Positions 35,801 through 42,245 of a DNA stretch of 64,000 nt are shown here, in pieces. Each line of letters starts with the position of its first letter. Position 1 is the stretch's first letter. The stretch is from Rutpela maculata (lineage: Eukaryota > Arthropoda > Insecta > Coleoptera > Cerambycidae): contig OW386292.2 of NCBI GenBank assembly GCA_936432065.2, positions 126,477,639 to 126,541,638 of the forward strand, in the 5' to 3' direction. Both the position numbers and the translations under genes were made by a program. The notes under the pieces are model-generated. The model ran no database searches and was not told the DNA's origin. It worked only from the letters and a program-made list of their open reading frames with translations.

Positions 35801-38800
35801 AGTCGACAATCTTAATCCAGAGAACTGGGGTTGGAAAAACAGCGGTTATCTAGAACCAATAAAAACAGTACAAAAGTGTGCCCCTGATTTCATTTTAAAT
35901 ATTTTATTCTGTGGTTGCAAGAAAAATTGCAAACAGTCTTGAAAATGTAGAAAATGCAGTACCAGTGGTGTAAATGGCATTGGACAGGACTATGATAATG
36001 CGTCAGAGGTGTTACTTTCTGAGAGTGAGGCTAGTTTTTAGTTAAAGCTCGTATTTGAGAGTTTTTTATGCTTATTTAATTTATTCATGCTTTTTAAAGA
36101 GTTTCTAGTTTATTTTTTCACTATTTATGAGTTCTGTTATTGTGTTTGTTGTTACGTTCTTTTGTTTTTAGAATGAATTTTATTTTACGAATGTATTACT
36201 TTAATTAATTAGTATTACCAGTACAAATTGTTGCTGCCTTTTGTTGTATTTTATGGTATTAAAATACAAGAAATATTCTTTTTTTATACAAATCTGTCAT
36301 TTTGACAACCGTAACTTCGCTAATATTTAACCGATTGCAAAAAACTTTATATCACATTAAAACTTAGCTCTTTATCTCAAATAGCCTCTTTACTTTTTTT
36401 CCTAAAGTGTCATCCGTGCGGGCTATTAACAATTAAAGGAAAAATGTGCCTAATTTCAACATGGCGGCGCATTTTTTCTTTATTTCTGCACGGCGGATTT
36501 TTTGTGAAAATCCCAAATCCCATCTAATTTGTTTCACCCTGTACAACACATTTATCAGAGTTCAACGGTAACAGCCAATCTAAGCACCATTTTCATATAT
36601 TGCCAAGGTCTTCTTGTAGGATAGTTGTGGTGAAGAGAATGGTCAGCGTAGAGCTTCGTGTGGTCTGCATAAAACGATACTTTAGATTTGATATGCTGAA
36701 TAAGATTTACCATAAATGTTAGAAATAAGAGGGGACCAAGAACGGACCCTGCGGTACACCACTATAAACAGATAATAATGATACTGGACAATTAGATAAT
36801 CCTATAGAGGTACTAAATTTGTAGATTTTTTTAGTAAATCATGTTCTCAGCCAGCCGGTAAAGATAATCCTGGTGATTTAAATAACTATCAGAATAATAT
36901 TTTGTAAGTATTGATATTTTCACTGAATCTGAACTGCAAGATATTTTTACAAAAAAAATAAAAAGTGTTCGAAAAAATTGAAACTCAATGGGGTGCAAAG
37001 AAAAATCTAGCTACATCTAGAAATTTTAATGACTTCATCTGGGGAACATAATAGTTTAATTCAGTTTCAAAATAAAATTTAAAAAAAATGTTTTTGAAGG
37101 GGTTGACGAGCGAGGAAGAATTTTTTGTTTCTCTATCCTTTTCGTAGCGATATATGCTCTGCCAGAATCAGAAATGGAGGAATCAGAAAACTCACAAGAA
37201 AAGACGATTTTTAGAAGAAGAGACACAAAAAAGAAGCATAAGCACTCCTTAGCATACCCCACTCGGTCAATAGTAATGTCACTATATGTAATGTAATTAC
37301 GTCCAAAGGTAATGCTTCAGTATTCACTGTTCTAGTTGTTAACCTATACGATCATTTGAAATGACATTATTTGCTTCATTACTGCTCGACTAGGTCAAAA
37401 AAATACAGACCCGTAATTTTAAATGTAAAGCGACAACACTGGATGAAAGACTGGCTACAAAAACGTGAGAAGTGCTCCCTAGTTTTTTTGTTAAACGAAA
37501 TTAGCTCCACATAAGCAATCGACTATAACAAATATTTTCGTATGGCTGAAGGAATATTTCACAAGATGCTGCGAATGGTCGAATAATTTTTGAAGGGACA
37601 GCAAATGGAAGATTAGCAGTACTTGGCTACAAAAAGAAACTTCGACGATCTCAAGATTTCTGCTATTATGTCACGTACTTCAACAAGTAATACCGTTGCC
37701 GAAACATGTGAAGCACAAAAGATTTTATAGCATTTTACTGTCGGATGTGATAAATGCAAGAAAGGAATTCATTACGGTAGATGCTGAGATTAATTAATAA
37801 ACATTAGATGGAGGAGTTATGTCCTACTAGAAATTTGGAGAATTTTTACTGCAAAAAGCCTTAAATTTATCAAAATTCACACCGTTACCAAAAACAAAAG
37901 ATAAATTTTCATACATGTTTGTCACGGATGAGGTATTTGCTTTAGATGTGAGAACAACCCATTCTGTGATACTAAATGAAATGAGTACTGAAGAATTAAT
38001 GCCAAAGCATACATTGCACGGTCATTACTAATGTCAGTATCCTTACAATGCAGAAGTAATGATGTGTCGAAATCAGAAATTCCTGATTTCAATTATTGCT
38101 AGATATCATTAATTTTCATTTACCTTACACGGTCATTACTACTAACATTGTTATACTAGTAATGACATTACTATTGACTGTGTAAGGCCTGCTAATTAAA
38201 CTTCAATGCCCATCTAGATAGAGTGACTACCAAAGCTACGAGGGCCTTATGAGCCAGCAGAAGAATGGTAGGTAAAAACTGGGAACTACAACCAAGAATG
38301 GTGCACTGGCTGTACCAAAGGGTTGTAATACCAATAATAACCTATGTCTCTCTGATCTGGTGCCATAAAGCTGGAAAAGGGTAGGCAATGAGAAAACTAC
38401 GAAAAGTACAAAGACTGGCATGTCTAGACATAACGGGAGCAATGTCAACAACGCCCACTGCAGCCATGGAAATATGAAAAAATCGACTACCGGATATGCA
38501 GTCAGATAGAATCAGCAAAAGCCGCAACTTCACAAAGACCTTCAGGATACACATACCCGATAGGGAAGAGGAAGGAACGAGGCAACTGCGAAGACATCCA
38601 AATGATACCATATGGTATACTGACGGATCGAAAACGTCAAGAAGTACTGGAGCAGGTGTTACGGGCGACTAACCCAACAGATATGTCTGAATCTGGGCGA
38701 AACCACAACGGTGTTCCAAGCAGAAGTTACAGCTATAAAAATCTGTGCACAAGAAATGATACGGAGGTCATATACTGACAAAAAAATCCGCATCATCACT

Positions 38801-39900
38801 GACAGTCACAGCCTTGATGGGACCCGAGCCATCCTGCTGGATATCATACAATACCGCAAGAGGAACGGTAAAGGATCTGTTAAGTCAGAAACATAACTTG
38901 TGGGGCGCCGGGGATGAGACAGTCACGTATGTTGGCTGGGAGGCTTTCATACTTCGGGGGATCAACCATGACCCCGGAAGAAATAGTCAGAGCTCCCATT
39001 GACCGTATACTCTCCTTTGGAAAGGAACGGGATTAATGGGATAACGAGACTTAAGGTTAAGCTTCAGTACGGCGGGGCCTCTGGCACCGCAACCCATAAG
39101 GAAAAAACAGGTCTGCCAATGTCACGACACAATGAGGCCACGTATCTTACAAACATCTACGCTGCCCATTCCATACTCCTGTATCATGCGTCATGCGGTT
39201 CTCGCTGCTGACAGCAAGCTTGGCCCAAATCCTACCTAGTCAATCCGGAGGTATACTCGGGAGTGGCAGCAATGCCTACAGTACTCAGGTAAATTAAATC
39301 AAGTCTAAAATTGATTTCGAAAAATTCATATTTTTCGATCCACCTTCTATACTATTTCTATCAATGAAATTAGACTCGAGCAATTCAAGGAGCAATGGTG
39401 AAAATAGACTCTTAGCGAGTTTTTGCAGTAAAATATTATAATCCAATTTTTTGAAAGCCTTGGAGAAGTCCGCATAAATTAAATTAAAATTATCTGTATG
39501 TCAGCGTCAAATGAATCAATTGGAGTTTGTGCCATACATAGGAATTAGTGATAGTCAGGTATAACCCTGTAAGAAATTATCAGGTATGTAATTTCAATAC
39601 ATCTATAATTATTTTACTTCTATTCAAATGGCAGTATGGAAATCAGATATGGCTCCTCATATCGATTTTTTTAAAGATTACTTTGTTGCATATTTTCTAT
39701 GTTACGTAGTGTATTTACAATAGATTGTATGACTTTTACTTATAAAACAATTAAGCTTTAGAACCTGTAGTAAAATTGACTTTGTAAGACTTATTTTTCT
39801 ACGTGACATTAGACTGAAAACACACTATGTACTTACCGCAACGTTGGGCGTTAGTACCCTGAAGCACTAGGAAAACAAGAAAACTCAGTAAACCGATCAT
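17546..39900 (-). CDS. Gene B: secreted protein of three FN3-like domains (complete, 4 exons)
   Basis: Joining 39900-39837, 31632-31363, 20377-20096 and 17847-17546 on the minus strand gives 918 nt, an uninterrupted 305-residue frame with GT-AG junctions and phase-1 introns throughout. Residues 1-18 are a signal peptide. Three ~90-residue domains (about 22-111, 112-205 and 206-305) each show the FN3 pattern of an early Trp (LNWTAS, LNWQVT, ISWSLP) and an L..C/D..Y.F.I segment before the last strands. Domains 1 and 2 each have two Cys at matching positions; domain 3 has one, and one more follows the signal peptide. N-glycosylation sites are visible (ENIT, NWT, ANIS). No membrane anchor is seen, so secretion is likely. 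An ATTAAA signal lies 39 nt past the stop. Ligand or function is not recognisable. Introns total over 21 kb, mostly transposons. Confidence 0.88.
18102..18545 (+). mobile_element. LTR with primer-binding-type sequence (Gypsy-like, otherwise lost)
   Basis: TGTTATGTGTTTC at 18102 and ACACGCAACA ending at 18504 give TG...CA termini with a short TGTT/AACA inverted repeat, 403 bp apart. Immediately after follows ATTGGAGTCAGAAGCGGCAT, which resembles the primer-binding/leader region of insect Gypsy-type retrotransposons. No gag or pol follows. It lies in intron 3 of gene B, plus strand, antisense to the gene. Confidence 0.55.
18655..19485. mobile_element. MITE with ~250-bp inverted arms
   Basis: The left arm (about 18655-18900) and right arm (about 19200-19485) pair through blocks such as TTAGGTCACTTATAAATAAA / TTTATTTATAAGTGACCTAA and TTATGAAATAAAAAA / TTTTTTATTTCATAA. 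It lies in intron 3 of gene B. The loop contains a tRNA-like segment. Confidence 0.75.
19028..19125 (-). repeat. tRNA-derived (SINE-head-like) segment
   Basis: On the minus strand TAGCCCAGTGGGTGC matches a tRNA box A and GGGTTCAAATC matches box B about 50 bases later, with GTCGTTAGATAG leading in. The cloverleaf is imperfect, so this is a tRNA pseudogene or the head of a tRNA-derived SINE captured in a MITE loop. Confidence 0.5.
19486..20095. other. Gene B intron 3, remaining part
   Basis: No genes or clear repeats seen up to the donor GTAAG of exon 3 (20095-20091). Confidence 0.5.
20096..20377 (-). CDS. Gene B exon 3: second FN3-like domain
   Basis: The acceptor TTTTTTAG precedes 20377; the donor is GTAAG at 20095. 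282 nt, phase 1 at both ends. The domain shows ADLTITSFAASV, FLNWQV, FSHCARGFRLVIHDS, NNIFLNDLVPCGRYSFGIM and AIYNLQSEGP. The Cys pair (SHC, VPC) matches that of domain 1. The gene C counterpart at 60395-60679 is about three quarters identical by eye and one residue longer. Confidence 0.88.
20378..20890. other. Start of gene B intron 2, unassigned
   Basis: AT-rich, no gene. Contains scattered CCCTCCCCCATT-type patches. Confidence 0.45.
21640..23146. mobile_element. 1.5-kb palindromic MITE (Harbinger-like) with TAA target duplication
   Basis: Begins CACAGCCCCACAAG and ends with its complement (GTGGGGCTGTG), flanked by TAA at 21637-21639 and 23147-23149. The arms are about 21640-22333 and 22447-23146, ~700 bp each with a ~115-bp loop. 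The 3-bp TAA duplication suggests PIF/Harbinger mobilisation. There is no coding capacity. Half of another copy lies at 56880-57684. Confidence 0.8.
23230..24225 (+). pseudogene. Non-LTR retrotransposon ORF2 C-terminus with (ATT)n tail
   Basis: The frame at 23288-23794 encodes about 168 residues with the post-reverse-transcriptase landmarks of Jockey/CR1-like elements: LVLSLVDYGDVVYG, IQKLQNSCMRYIY, HMLTLIWRIIHKDEPQY, HNTRYIQNFLVPQHE and FASHLWNELPNEYK. A 3' untranslated stretch follows and ends in an (ATT)n tract at about 24205-24230. The reverse transcriptase core and everything 5' of it are missing. It is nested inside the hAT element, just after the palindromic MITE. Confidence 0.75.
24365..24600 (-). 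pseudogene. hAT transposase C-terminal (dimerisation) fragment
   Basis: On the minus strand 24589-24407 reads QEIEYVTASNIRG, YQFLLTYRPTSIERGRAFSV, then GGILCTNIRRLTDTALKN before a stop. This follows the hAT C-terminal pattern (S.ER.FS..G.....R..L.D..L). No upstream catalytic region remains: only ~260 bp separate it from the terminal repeat at 24864. It confirms the family of the surrounding element. Confidence 0.7.
26530..26935 (+). mobile_element. MITE family C, partial copy 3
   Basis: Shares GTTATGAAACGTCGAGATTT, the GTCTGTCTG tract, CTCTGGAACCGTTTAAGATA and GGTAAATAGGTAAATCAAG landmarks with the full copies. The CCACATCCA start and the end are missing. It lies in gene B intron 2. Confidence 0.75.
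26936..27372. other. Intronic low-complexity AT-rich stretch
   Basis: About 27040-27150 is a run of AATTACC/TTAATTAC variants (a diverged short tandem repeat). No coding content. Confidence 0.45.
27373..27392 (+). repeat. Short interstitial (TTAGG)n telomere-type tract
   Basis: TAGGTTAGGTTAGGTTAGG gives about four copies of the insect telomere pentamer within gene B intron 2. Confidence 0.7.
27640..28141 (+). pseudogene. Penelope-like element relic (RT end to start of GIY-YIG linker)
   Basis: Broken frames read KVDFNICRKPNTT, IIKTIAFNNGFQQKTIEN, ENTKYVSLSYYSS, then KLSHLLFNTKDKINDLEKSG ending in VSKLTC. This order (LDLT..NK..F.IYRKPT; I..A..NGF; Y..LPY...; KL..LL.NTKDK.....KSGVY.L.C) is typical of Penelope polyproteins between the reverse transcriptase and the GIY-YIG endonuclease. 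The nuclease core is absent and multiple frameshifts are present. It is cut at 28141 by another element fragment. Confidence 0.65.
28150..28448 (+). pseudogene. Non-LTR linker fragment between endonuclease and reverse transcriptase
   Basis: Frames give FNIQNVNSAFEQFYEKI, PWYNSNIIKRIKLKHKAL, LALDEFKLLRTYTKDQVDTE and KTNPNNFWQF. This matches the linker of Jockey-type ORF2 (PW....I...I+.K....., then Y....NP..FW). It is broken by stops. It abuts MITE family C copy 4. Confidence 0.6.
28450..28687 (+). mobile_element. MITE family C, copy 4, left part
   Basis: Runs from the ATCGAGATTTTAAGTTTGAG landmark to the GTATTTAGTATACATA landmark, where a mariner inserted at TA (28686-28687). Continues at 30923. 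Confidence 0.75.
28688..30922 (-). mobile_element. Tc1/mariner element with long terminal inverted repeats
   Basis: The left end is CAGGGTGTTCCAG at 28688. The right end, read on the minus strand, is CAGTATGTCCCAGGAT from 30922. TA dinucleotides flank it (28686-28687, 30923-30924). Longer inverted arms run to about 29224 on the left and start near 30616 on the right. It carries one transposase relic (29487-30400, minus). It inserted in MITE family C; joining the flanks recreates the uninterrupted sequence seen in other copies. Confidence 0.88.
29487..30400 (-). pseudogene. mariner/Tc1-type transposase, frameshifted
   Basis: The first 199 residues (30400-29801) are open. An N-terminal helix-turn-helix region (LTVREKIYIVQCYGIG, ALSRTQAMRIIKKLLATGSV) is followed by LEEGDDGRKLDFCLTIGEKI and HHFIIFSDESTFTTNG, which contains the first catalytic Asp, then a WASKNP block. 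After frameshifts come VHFQHDGCPGHSTEMV (second Asp), WPARSPDLSILDFFLWG in another frame (third acidic residue), and a C-terminal FRRRIEMCVDVGG end before the stop near 29500. All catalytic residues can be traced but the gene is broken in at least two places, so it is inactive. Full family length is about 330 residues. Confidence 0.85.
30923..31235 (+). mobile_element. MITE family C, copy 4, right part
   Basis: Continues from the TA after the mariner: TAATAGAAGCTAAGGTCTCA, then CCGATGTGGCATACCGTTTT, and ends with TGATGTGGAAGTAGTAATTC and CAGCGGTTTTT. Together with 28450-28687 it makes one interrupted copy. Confidence 0.75.
31363..31632 (-). CDS. Gene B exon 2: first FN3-like domain
   Basis: The acceptor CATTTCAG precedes 31632; the donor GTAAGT follows 31363. 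270 nt, phase 1 at both ends. The domain reads VPDPVENITLHTDYTLNWTA, then NCVGTQYIVYIHLD, VPELDVSFLPACERFYFEIR and a final DPTRLVSYIPAPS. There are two Cys (TNC, PAC) and N-glycosylation sites at ENIT and NWT. No counterpart for genes A or C is visible in this window, as theirs fall outside it. Confidence 0.87.
31633..31837. other. Gene B intron 1, start-proximal to exon 2
   Basis: Contains a short (ATT)n microsatellite at about 31740-31754. No gene. Confidence 0.45.
31838..33596. mobile_element. Element II: long-TIR element carrying PIN-like/GCD protein remnant
   Basis: Arms of about 31838-32360 and 33200-33596 are inverted copies: CATTTGGTAA (31895 region), AAAAACACGTGAAAATTCGT and CCAGGCGCTCACC all recur inverted on the right side. 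The interior of about 840 bp encodes the C-terminal part of the GCD family protein in plus orientation. No transposase is seen. It lies in gene B intron 1. Confidence 0.82.
32385..33119 (+). pseudogene. PIN-like/GCD family protein, C-terminal half with acidic tail (Element II)
   Basis: Reads ALTGCDFNAVFIGKGKKKPL (GCD motif), then LELLRKCSSYIQAFVDIS, ENLDENFTILEEFVCHMYGS, LKQHFLRTSYIAQLWSHAHL, LPTDYGWKEHDEKYIFKWFQ and DDQLSKIESII. A possible short GT-AG intron (about 32910-32981, acceptor CGGCAG) leads into ICEEENESDDARESEE and an Asp/Glu/Ser-rich end, stopping at 33117. The R..YIA..W..AH / GW....+.+..+WF..DQLP pattern is typical of the C-terminal part of the same uncharacterised family. One frameshift (near 32700) and a stop before the putative intron break it; otherwise this is the best preserved C-terminus here. 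The PIN-like N-terminal half is missing. Role unknown; an association with element mobility is inferred. Confidence 0.65.
33597..33949. other. Unassigned intronic sequence
   Basis: AT-rich with no recognised content. Confidence 0.45.
33950..34320 (-). pseudogene. mariner transposase C-terminal fragment with altered catalytic site
   Basis: On the minus strand the pieces are MDGNFNQNAYLETW, IQQGGCPAHSTILIRQSLP, FLDRWIGRYG, PARSPDLTLFDCLIWG and KKACANDVDDDVDLTKQ, in two frames. The second catalytic Asp (normally QQDG.PAH) is Gly here, while the PARSPDL..FD region is kept. The first half and the terminal repeats are absent. It differs from the mariner at 28688-30922 and is a separate relic. Confidence 0.75.
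34438..36497. mobile_element. Element III: long-TIR element carrying the most complete PIN-like gene remnant
   Basis: The left arm (about 34438-34660) and right arm (about 36285-36497) are inverted copies, sharing AAAAAATCCGCC, TGCAGAAATAAAG, GACACTTTAGG and GGTTAAATATTA blocks. The interior (34790-36043, plus) encodes fragments from the PIN-like N-terminal half to the Cys-rich end. No DDE transposase was found between the arms. Confidence 0.8.
34790..36043 (+). pseudogene. PIN-like/GCD family protein remnant (Element III)
   Basis: The frame at 34792-35103 begins KITKASVFSYFDKKLTPSP and contains GGFLLGKIVFQRPAQ and VRYHYGLNCIVIFDE, matching the family GG.LLH.V.W / Y...YG...VVFD pattern. A second frame (to 35314) gives LTSNFNQNNITVKCADADAD, then YLIVKAAID and VIVVGQDTDL, with the acidic DAD and DTD motifs of a PIN/FEN-like nuclease core. 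Later broken frames give FGCDTTSAF near 35470 and VWLVDNLNPENWGWKNSGYL near 35795. The C-terminus is ILFCGCKKNCKQSC with CKCRKCS near 35925. At least three frameshifts or stops are present. Assigning it to the PIN-like fold is inference from acidic motif spacing. Confidence 0.7.
36540..36790 (-). pseudogene. Non-LTR reverse transcriptase fragment
   Basis: On the minus strand YSGVPQGP.LVPSYF and FYADHTKLYAD, in shifted frames, match the reverse transcriptase GVPQGS.LGPLLF and F.ADDTK blocks. The catalytic YADD is altered to YADH. Only about 80 codons remain. Confidence 0.65.
36791..37257. other. Unassigned sequence in gene B intron 1
   Basis: A weak GNPGDLNNYQN-like frame near 36862 (plus) could be another retrotransposon scrap. 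Nothing else recognised. Confidence 0.35.
37258..38190 (+). mobile_element. PIF/Harbinger-type transposon relic
   Basis: The ends share CGGTCAATAGTAATGTCA (37263) and its near complement (TGACATTACTATTGACTG, about 38160-38180). The plus strand interior carries transposase pieces: RQHWMKDWLQKREKCS near 37430, YNKYFRMAEGIFHKMLRMVE, then DAEINxxxxDGGV near 37780, LSKFTPLPKTKDKFSYMFVT and DEVFALD near 37935. These follow the Harbinger order (N-terminal W...WL; D.G..G..SD.GVF; LP...Y..V.DEAF.L). Multiple stops make it inactive. About 0.93 kb, so internally deleted. Confidence 0.65.
38195..39285 (+). pseudogene. R1/I-type non-LTR element with RNase H remnant
   Basis: Broken plus strand frames read KATRALMSxxKMVG, ITYVSLIWCHKAGK, QRLACLDITGAMSTTPTAAM (end of the reverse transcriptase/thumb region), then WYTDGSKTSRSTGAGV, TTVFQAEVTAIKICAQEM and IRIITDSHSLDG. 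The last three form an RNase H domain with the catalytic Asp, Glu and Asp visible. Next come GPEPSCWISYNTARG and VKDLLSQKHNLWGAGDE, a typical post-RNase H segment. RNase H in a non-LTR element points to the R1/I group. Numerous stops and frameshifts. It directly follows the Harbinger relic. Confidence 0.75.
39837..39900 (-). CDS. Gene B exon 1: start codon and signal peptide
   Basis: ATG at 39900 opens MIGLLSFLVFLVLQ, then GTNAQRC and a phase-1 GTAAGT donor at 39836-39831. A cleavage site after Ala-18 is likely. This start is chosen because it lies 48 bases below a TATATAAG box and aligns with the equivalent gene A start. The next exon (31363-31632) continues in frame. Confidence 0.87.
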
Positions 39901-39947
39901 CGTGAACTTCTTTGCCAGATTAAGTCATCGAATTTGGGCAATGGCTA

Positions 39948-40033
39948 CTTATATAAGCTCTTGATAATCGTCAATTGGTGACACTTTAGATATGAAGGTA
40001 TTTGTCGCAAAATGCTTTATCTGCAGAAGATAA
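39948..40033 (-). promoter_or_regulatory. Gene B core promoter: TATA box and GATA sites
   Basis: TATATAAG occupies 39955-39948 on the minus strand. GATA-factor sites occur at 39962-39967 (TGATAA), 40017-40022 (TTATCT) and 40028-40033 (AGATAA). The last two form the same inverted pair, with the same spacing, as in gene A. The block from the TATA box to the GATA pair aligns with 3951-4035. Confidence 0.65.
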
Positions 40034-40539
40034 AAACATTTTATTAACTTTACTAAAAATATTTATCCACTGCACTGATAATTTACATCACATCCAAAAA
40101 ATTTAGAGATGTAATTTTTTAATATTAGCTTATATTTTTTGGAGGTCACCGAGGCTCAACGAAGAAAAAAACTAACCATAAATGGTTAATGTTTTGATAT
40201 TTATTTCATAAAATCTTCAGTTCTCCACACCATAACTACTAATTTAATATGCAATGATCGATTGATTGGAAATGGAGTTGGAGTATAACAAGTCATACTT
40301 GTACTGTAATCTATGAGATCTCCACCTGCAATCTATTTACTTATACTTGCTTAAAATGTCTCTTACCCAGACCGATTGCTTTGATAAACAGCCAAATGAG
40401 TTTGGGGGGCACGGTACAAAAAAGGATAATCAATAAGGAGCACTCAATAACGCGAGAGTCAATCAAACAAGGTAGGCAAAGTGACGCCAAAATGTTCAAA
40501 ATCCAAATAAAAATATCTAATATGTACTAGCAGTTTACT
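40034..40539. other. Upstream flank of gene B, unassigned
   Basis: No gene or repeat recognised. Confidence 0.45.
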
Positions 40540-40990
40540 CACCAAAATACACACTAAAAACATAAATTATAAAGTTTTCCAACAAAACATAATATGTAAG
40601 ATGCAAGTTTGTAAATTAAATAAAATTTCTCTTAGTCTCTTATGACTGTTTTCACACATATTGTTATCTGAAAATACCTCACAAAATATATGTAAGTCTT
40701 TGTCTAACATGTATAATGTTAAGCACTCCTTGTTTAACCTCCTTGGAGGCGGTTTGCGGATAACTGAGGTAGAGAGTCGGCCATCCTACGTGAAGATGTC
40801 TGCTTTGTTGCAAATAATGCAATCAGCAACTCTTCTTCCTCGTGACATAATCTGCAAGCGTTATTGTGGATAATCTTACCACTTTGAGTCCGAAGGACAT
40901 AACGAAAACTTGTGTAAGAACACTAGCTGTACCTTCTATAATGTTTGGAAGTCTTTTCCTCTCTCATGGTGGAATAACTTCTGTATTCTC
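40540..40990 (-). pseudogene. Non-LTR ORF2 C-terminal fragment (Cys-rich end)
   Basis: On the minus strand FRYVLRTQSGKIIHNNACRL continues with CHEEEELLIALFATKQ, resembling the C..CH.EEE...HLL..C knuckle near the end of R1/I-like ORF2. A degenerate AT-rich 3' region follows down to about 40540. Only some 60 codons are recognisable. Confidence 0.55.
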
Positions 40991-41189
40991 TAGTTCGGTC
41001 TTCTAAATCGAGGAGTTTCGGTTGGTTTCCTTAAATAAATTATTTTATATACCAAACTTAAGAAAAGAAATGTACTCGTATTAAATCATATTCTATACGA
41101 GCAGGTATTAAAGAACTGATCATGTCCTGCTCATCTCAATCTCCTATCCTTATAAATGATACAACATCTCTTTCCCCCGAGACCTGTTT

Positions 41190-41389
41190 GTATTTGTTGT
41201 AAAGCTCAAAGTTGCGTCGTCTTCTCCACACAACATTTTCGTAGATAGCGCCTTGTGTTCTCCCTAGGATCTTAGTAGGTGTCTATGTTGAATTTGTTAG
41301 TTTTCTCTAATATCTGACGTAGTATATAAATCTGGTCTGTTGTTAATCGGCCAGGTCTAAATCCTCACTAGTATTCGCCAAGTAGTGCT
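41190..41389 (-). pseudogene. Non-LTR reverse transcriptase fragment (downstream half of a split element)
   Basis: The minus strand frame near 41375-41250 reads GFRPGRLTTDQIYILRQILE, then KTNKFNIDT, the reverse transcriptase GFR.GRSTTDQI..LRQ..EK motif. It is in the same orientation as, and would follow by about 45 residues, the fragment at 42246-42806, so both are probably one insertion later split. Confidence 0.65.
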
Positions 41390-41830
41390 TCAGAGTATAG
41401 TGTATTAAAGTGGTTTAAGAATTACCTTTCTAACAGATGTCAATACACAAAAGTAGATAACATCAAATCGTCATTAGAAATAAATAACTTCGGAGTTCCC
41501 CAAGGAAGTGCGCTTGGACCACTTTTATTTATAATATATATAAACGACATAGCAAATGTCCTAAATAAATGTAAAATTCATCTCTTTGCAGATGACAATA
41601 ATATACTAATATACTATGCTCATAATAATTTCAGTGAACTAATATCAATTATGAACGAAGAACTTAAAATGTTTACCACTAAATTTAGTTATAACAAACT
41701 GAAAGTAATTGAATTAAAACCCAAATAGATCTTTATAAGTAATAATTACTGGTATAATATATCTAGAGAGTTAAATTTAAAAATAGATATAAATGAGCAG
41801 GCTGTCGAGCAATAGTCTACGTAATGAAGC
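41390..41830 (+). pseudogene. Non-LTR reverse transcriptase fragment
   Basis: The plus strand reads KWFKNYLSNRCQYTKVDNIK, then NNFGVPQGSALGPLLFIIYI, NDIANVLNKCKIHLFADDNN and ELKMFTTKF. It has GVPQGS..GPLLF and the catalytic FADD intact, but is truncated on both sides. It is of Jockey/CR1 type and opposite in strand to the pieces around it. Confidence 0.75.
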
Positions 41831-41864
41831 ATTATAAGACGACTTTTTTGTAAATATTTCGTAC

Positions 41865-42245
41865 AAAGACGAGATTACCTTCCCCCACCCCCCGTTTTCG
41901 AGGGTGCTGAACACGATGCAAGTGGTGGGAGAAGTTTTTGACCGCCGCAACCCCATGAAACGGCCACCCCCATGGATCCCTTTATGTTTGCATATATAAA
42001 CGAGCCTGGGGAGTGATTTATCGACGGGTTATGCTTGAAATAACATAGAAGGGTAAGTGGAATTCAGACAGCAGGCCTAGGGGGTTGATTGAATCCTCCC
42101 GACTGGTGGAAAATCATTTTTTTTTCAAATGATTCAGTTCAAACGCGTATCCTCCCGTTTTCGGGGTCGCTGATCACGGGAAAAATATTCATCTTTAGCT
42201 CCAACCCCTCCTCATCCCTCAAACGGGCAGAAACTACCCTCACTC
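41865..42245. repeat. Satellite S, second locus (about two units)
   Basis: Contains CCCCGTTTTCGAGGGTGCTG, GGTGGGAGAAGTTTTTGACC, GTTTTCGGGGTCGCTGA and CCCTCAAACGGGCAGAAAC, the same landmarks as 4560-6095. It lies between the two halves of a split non-LTR element. Confidence 0.7.
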
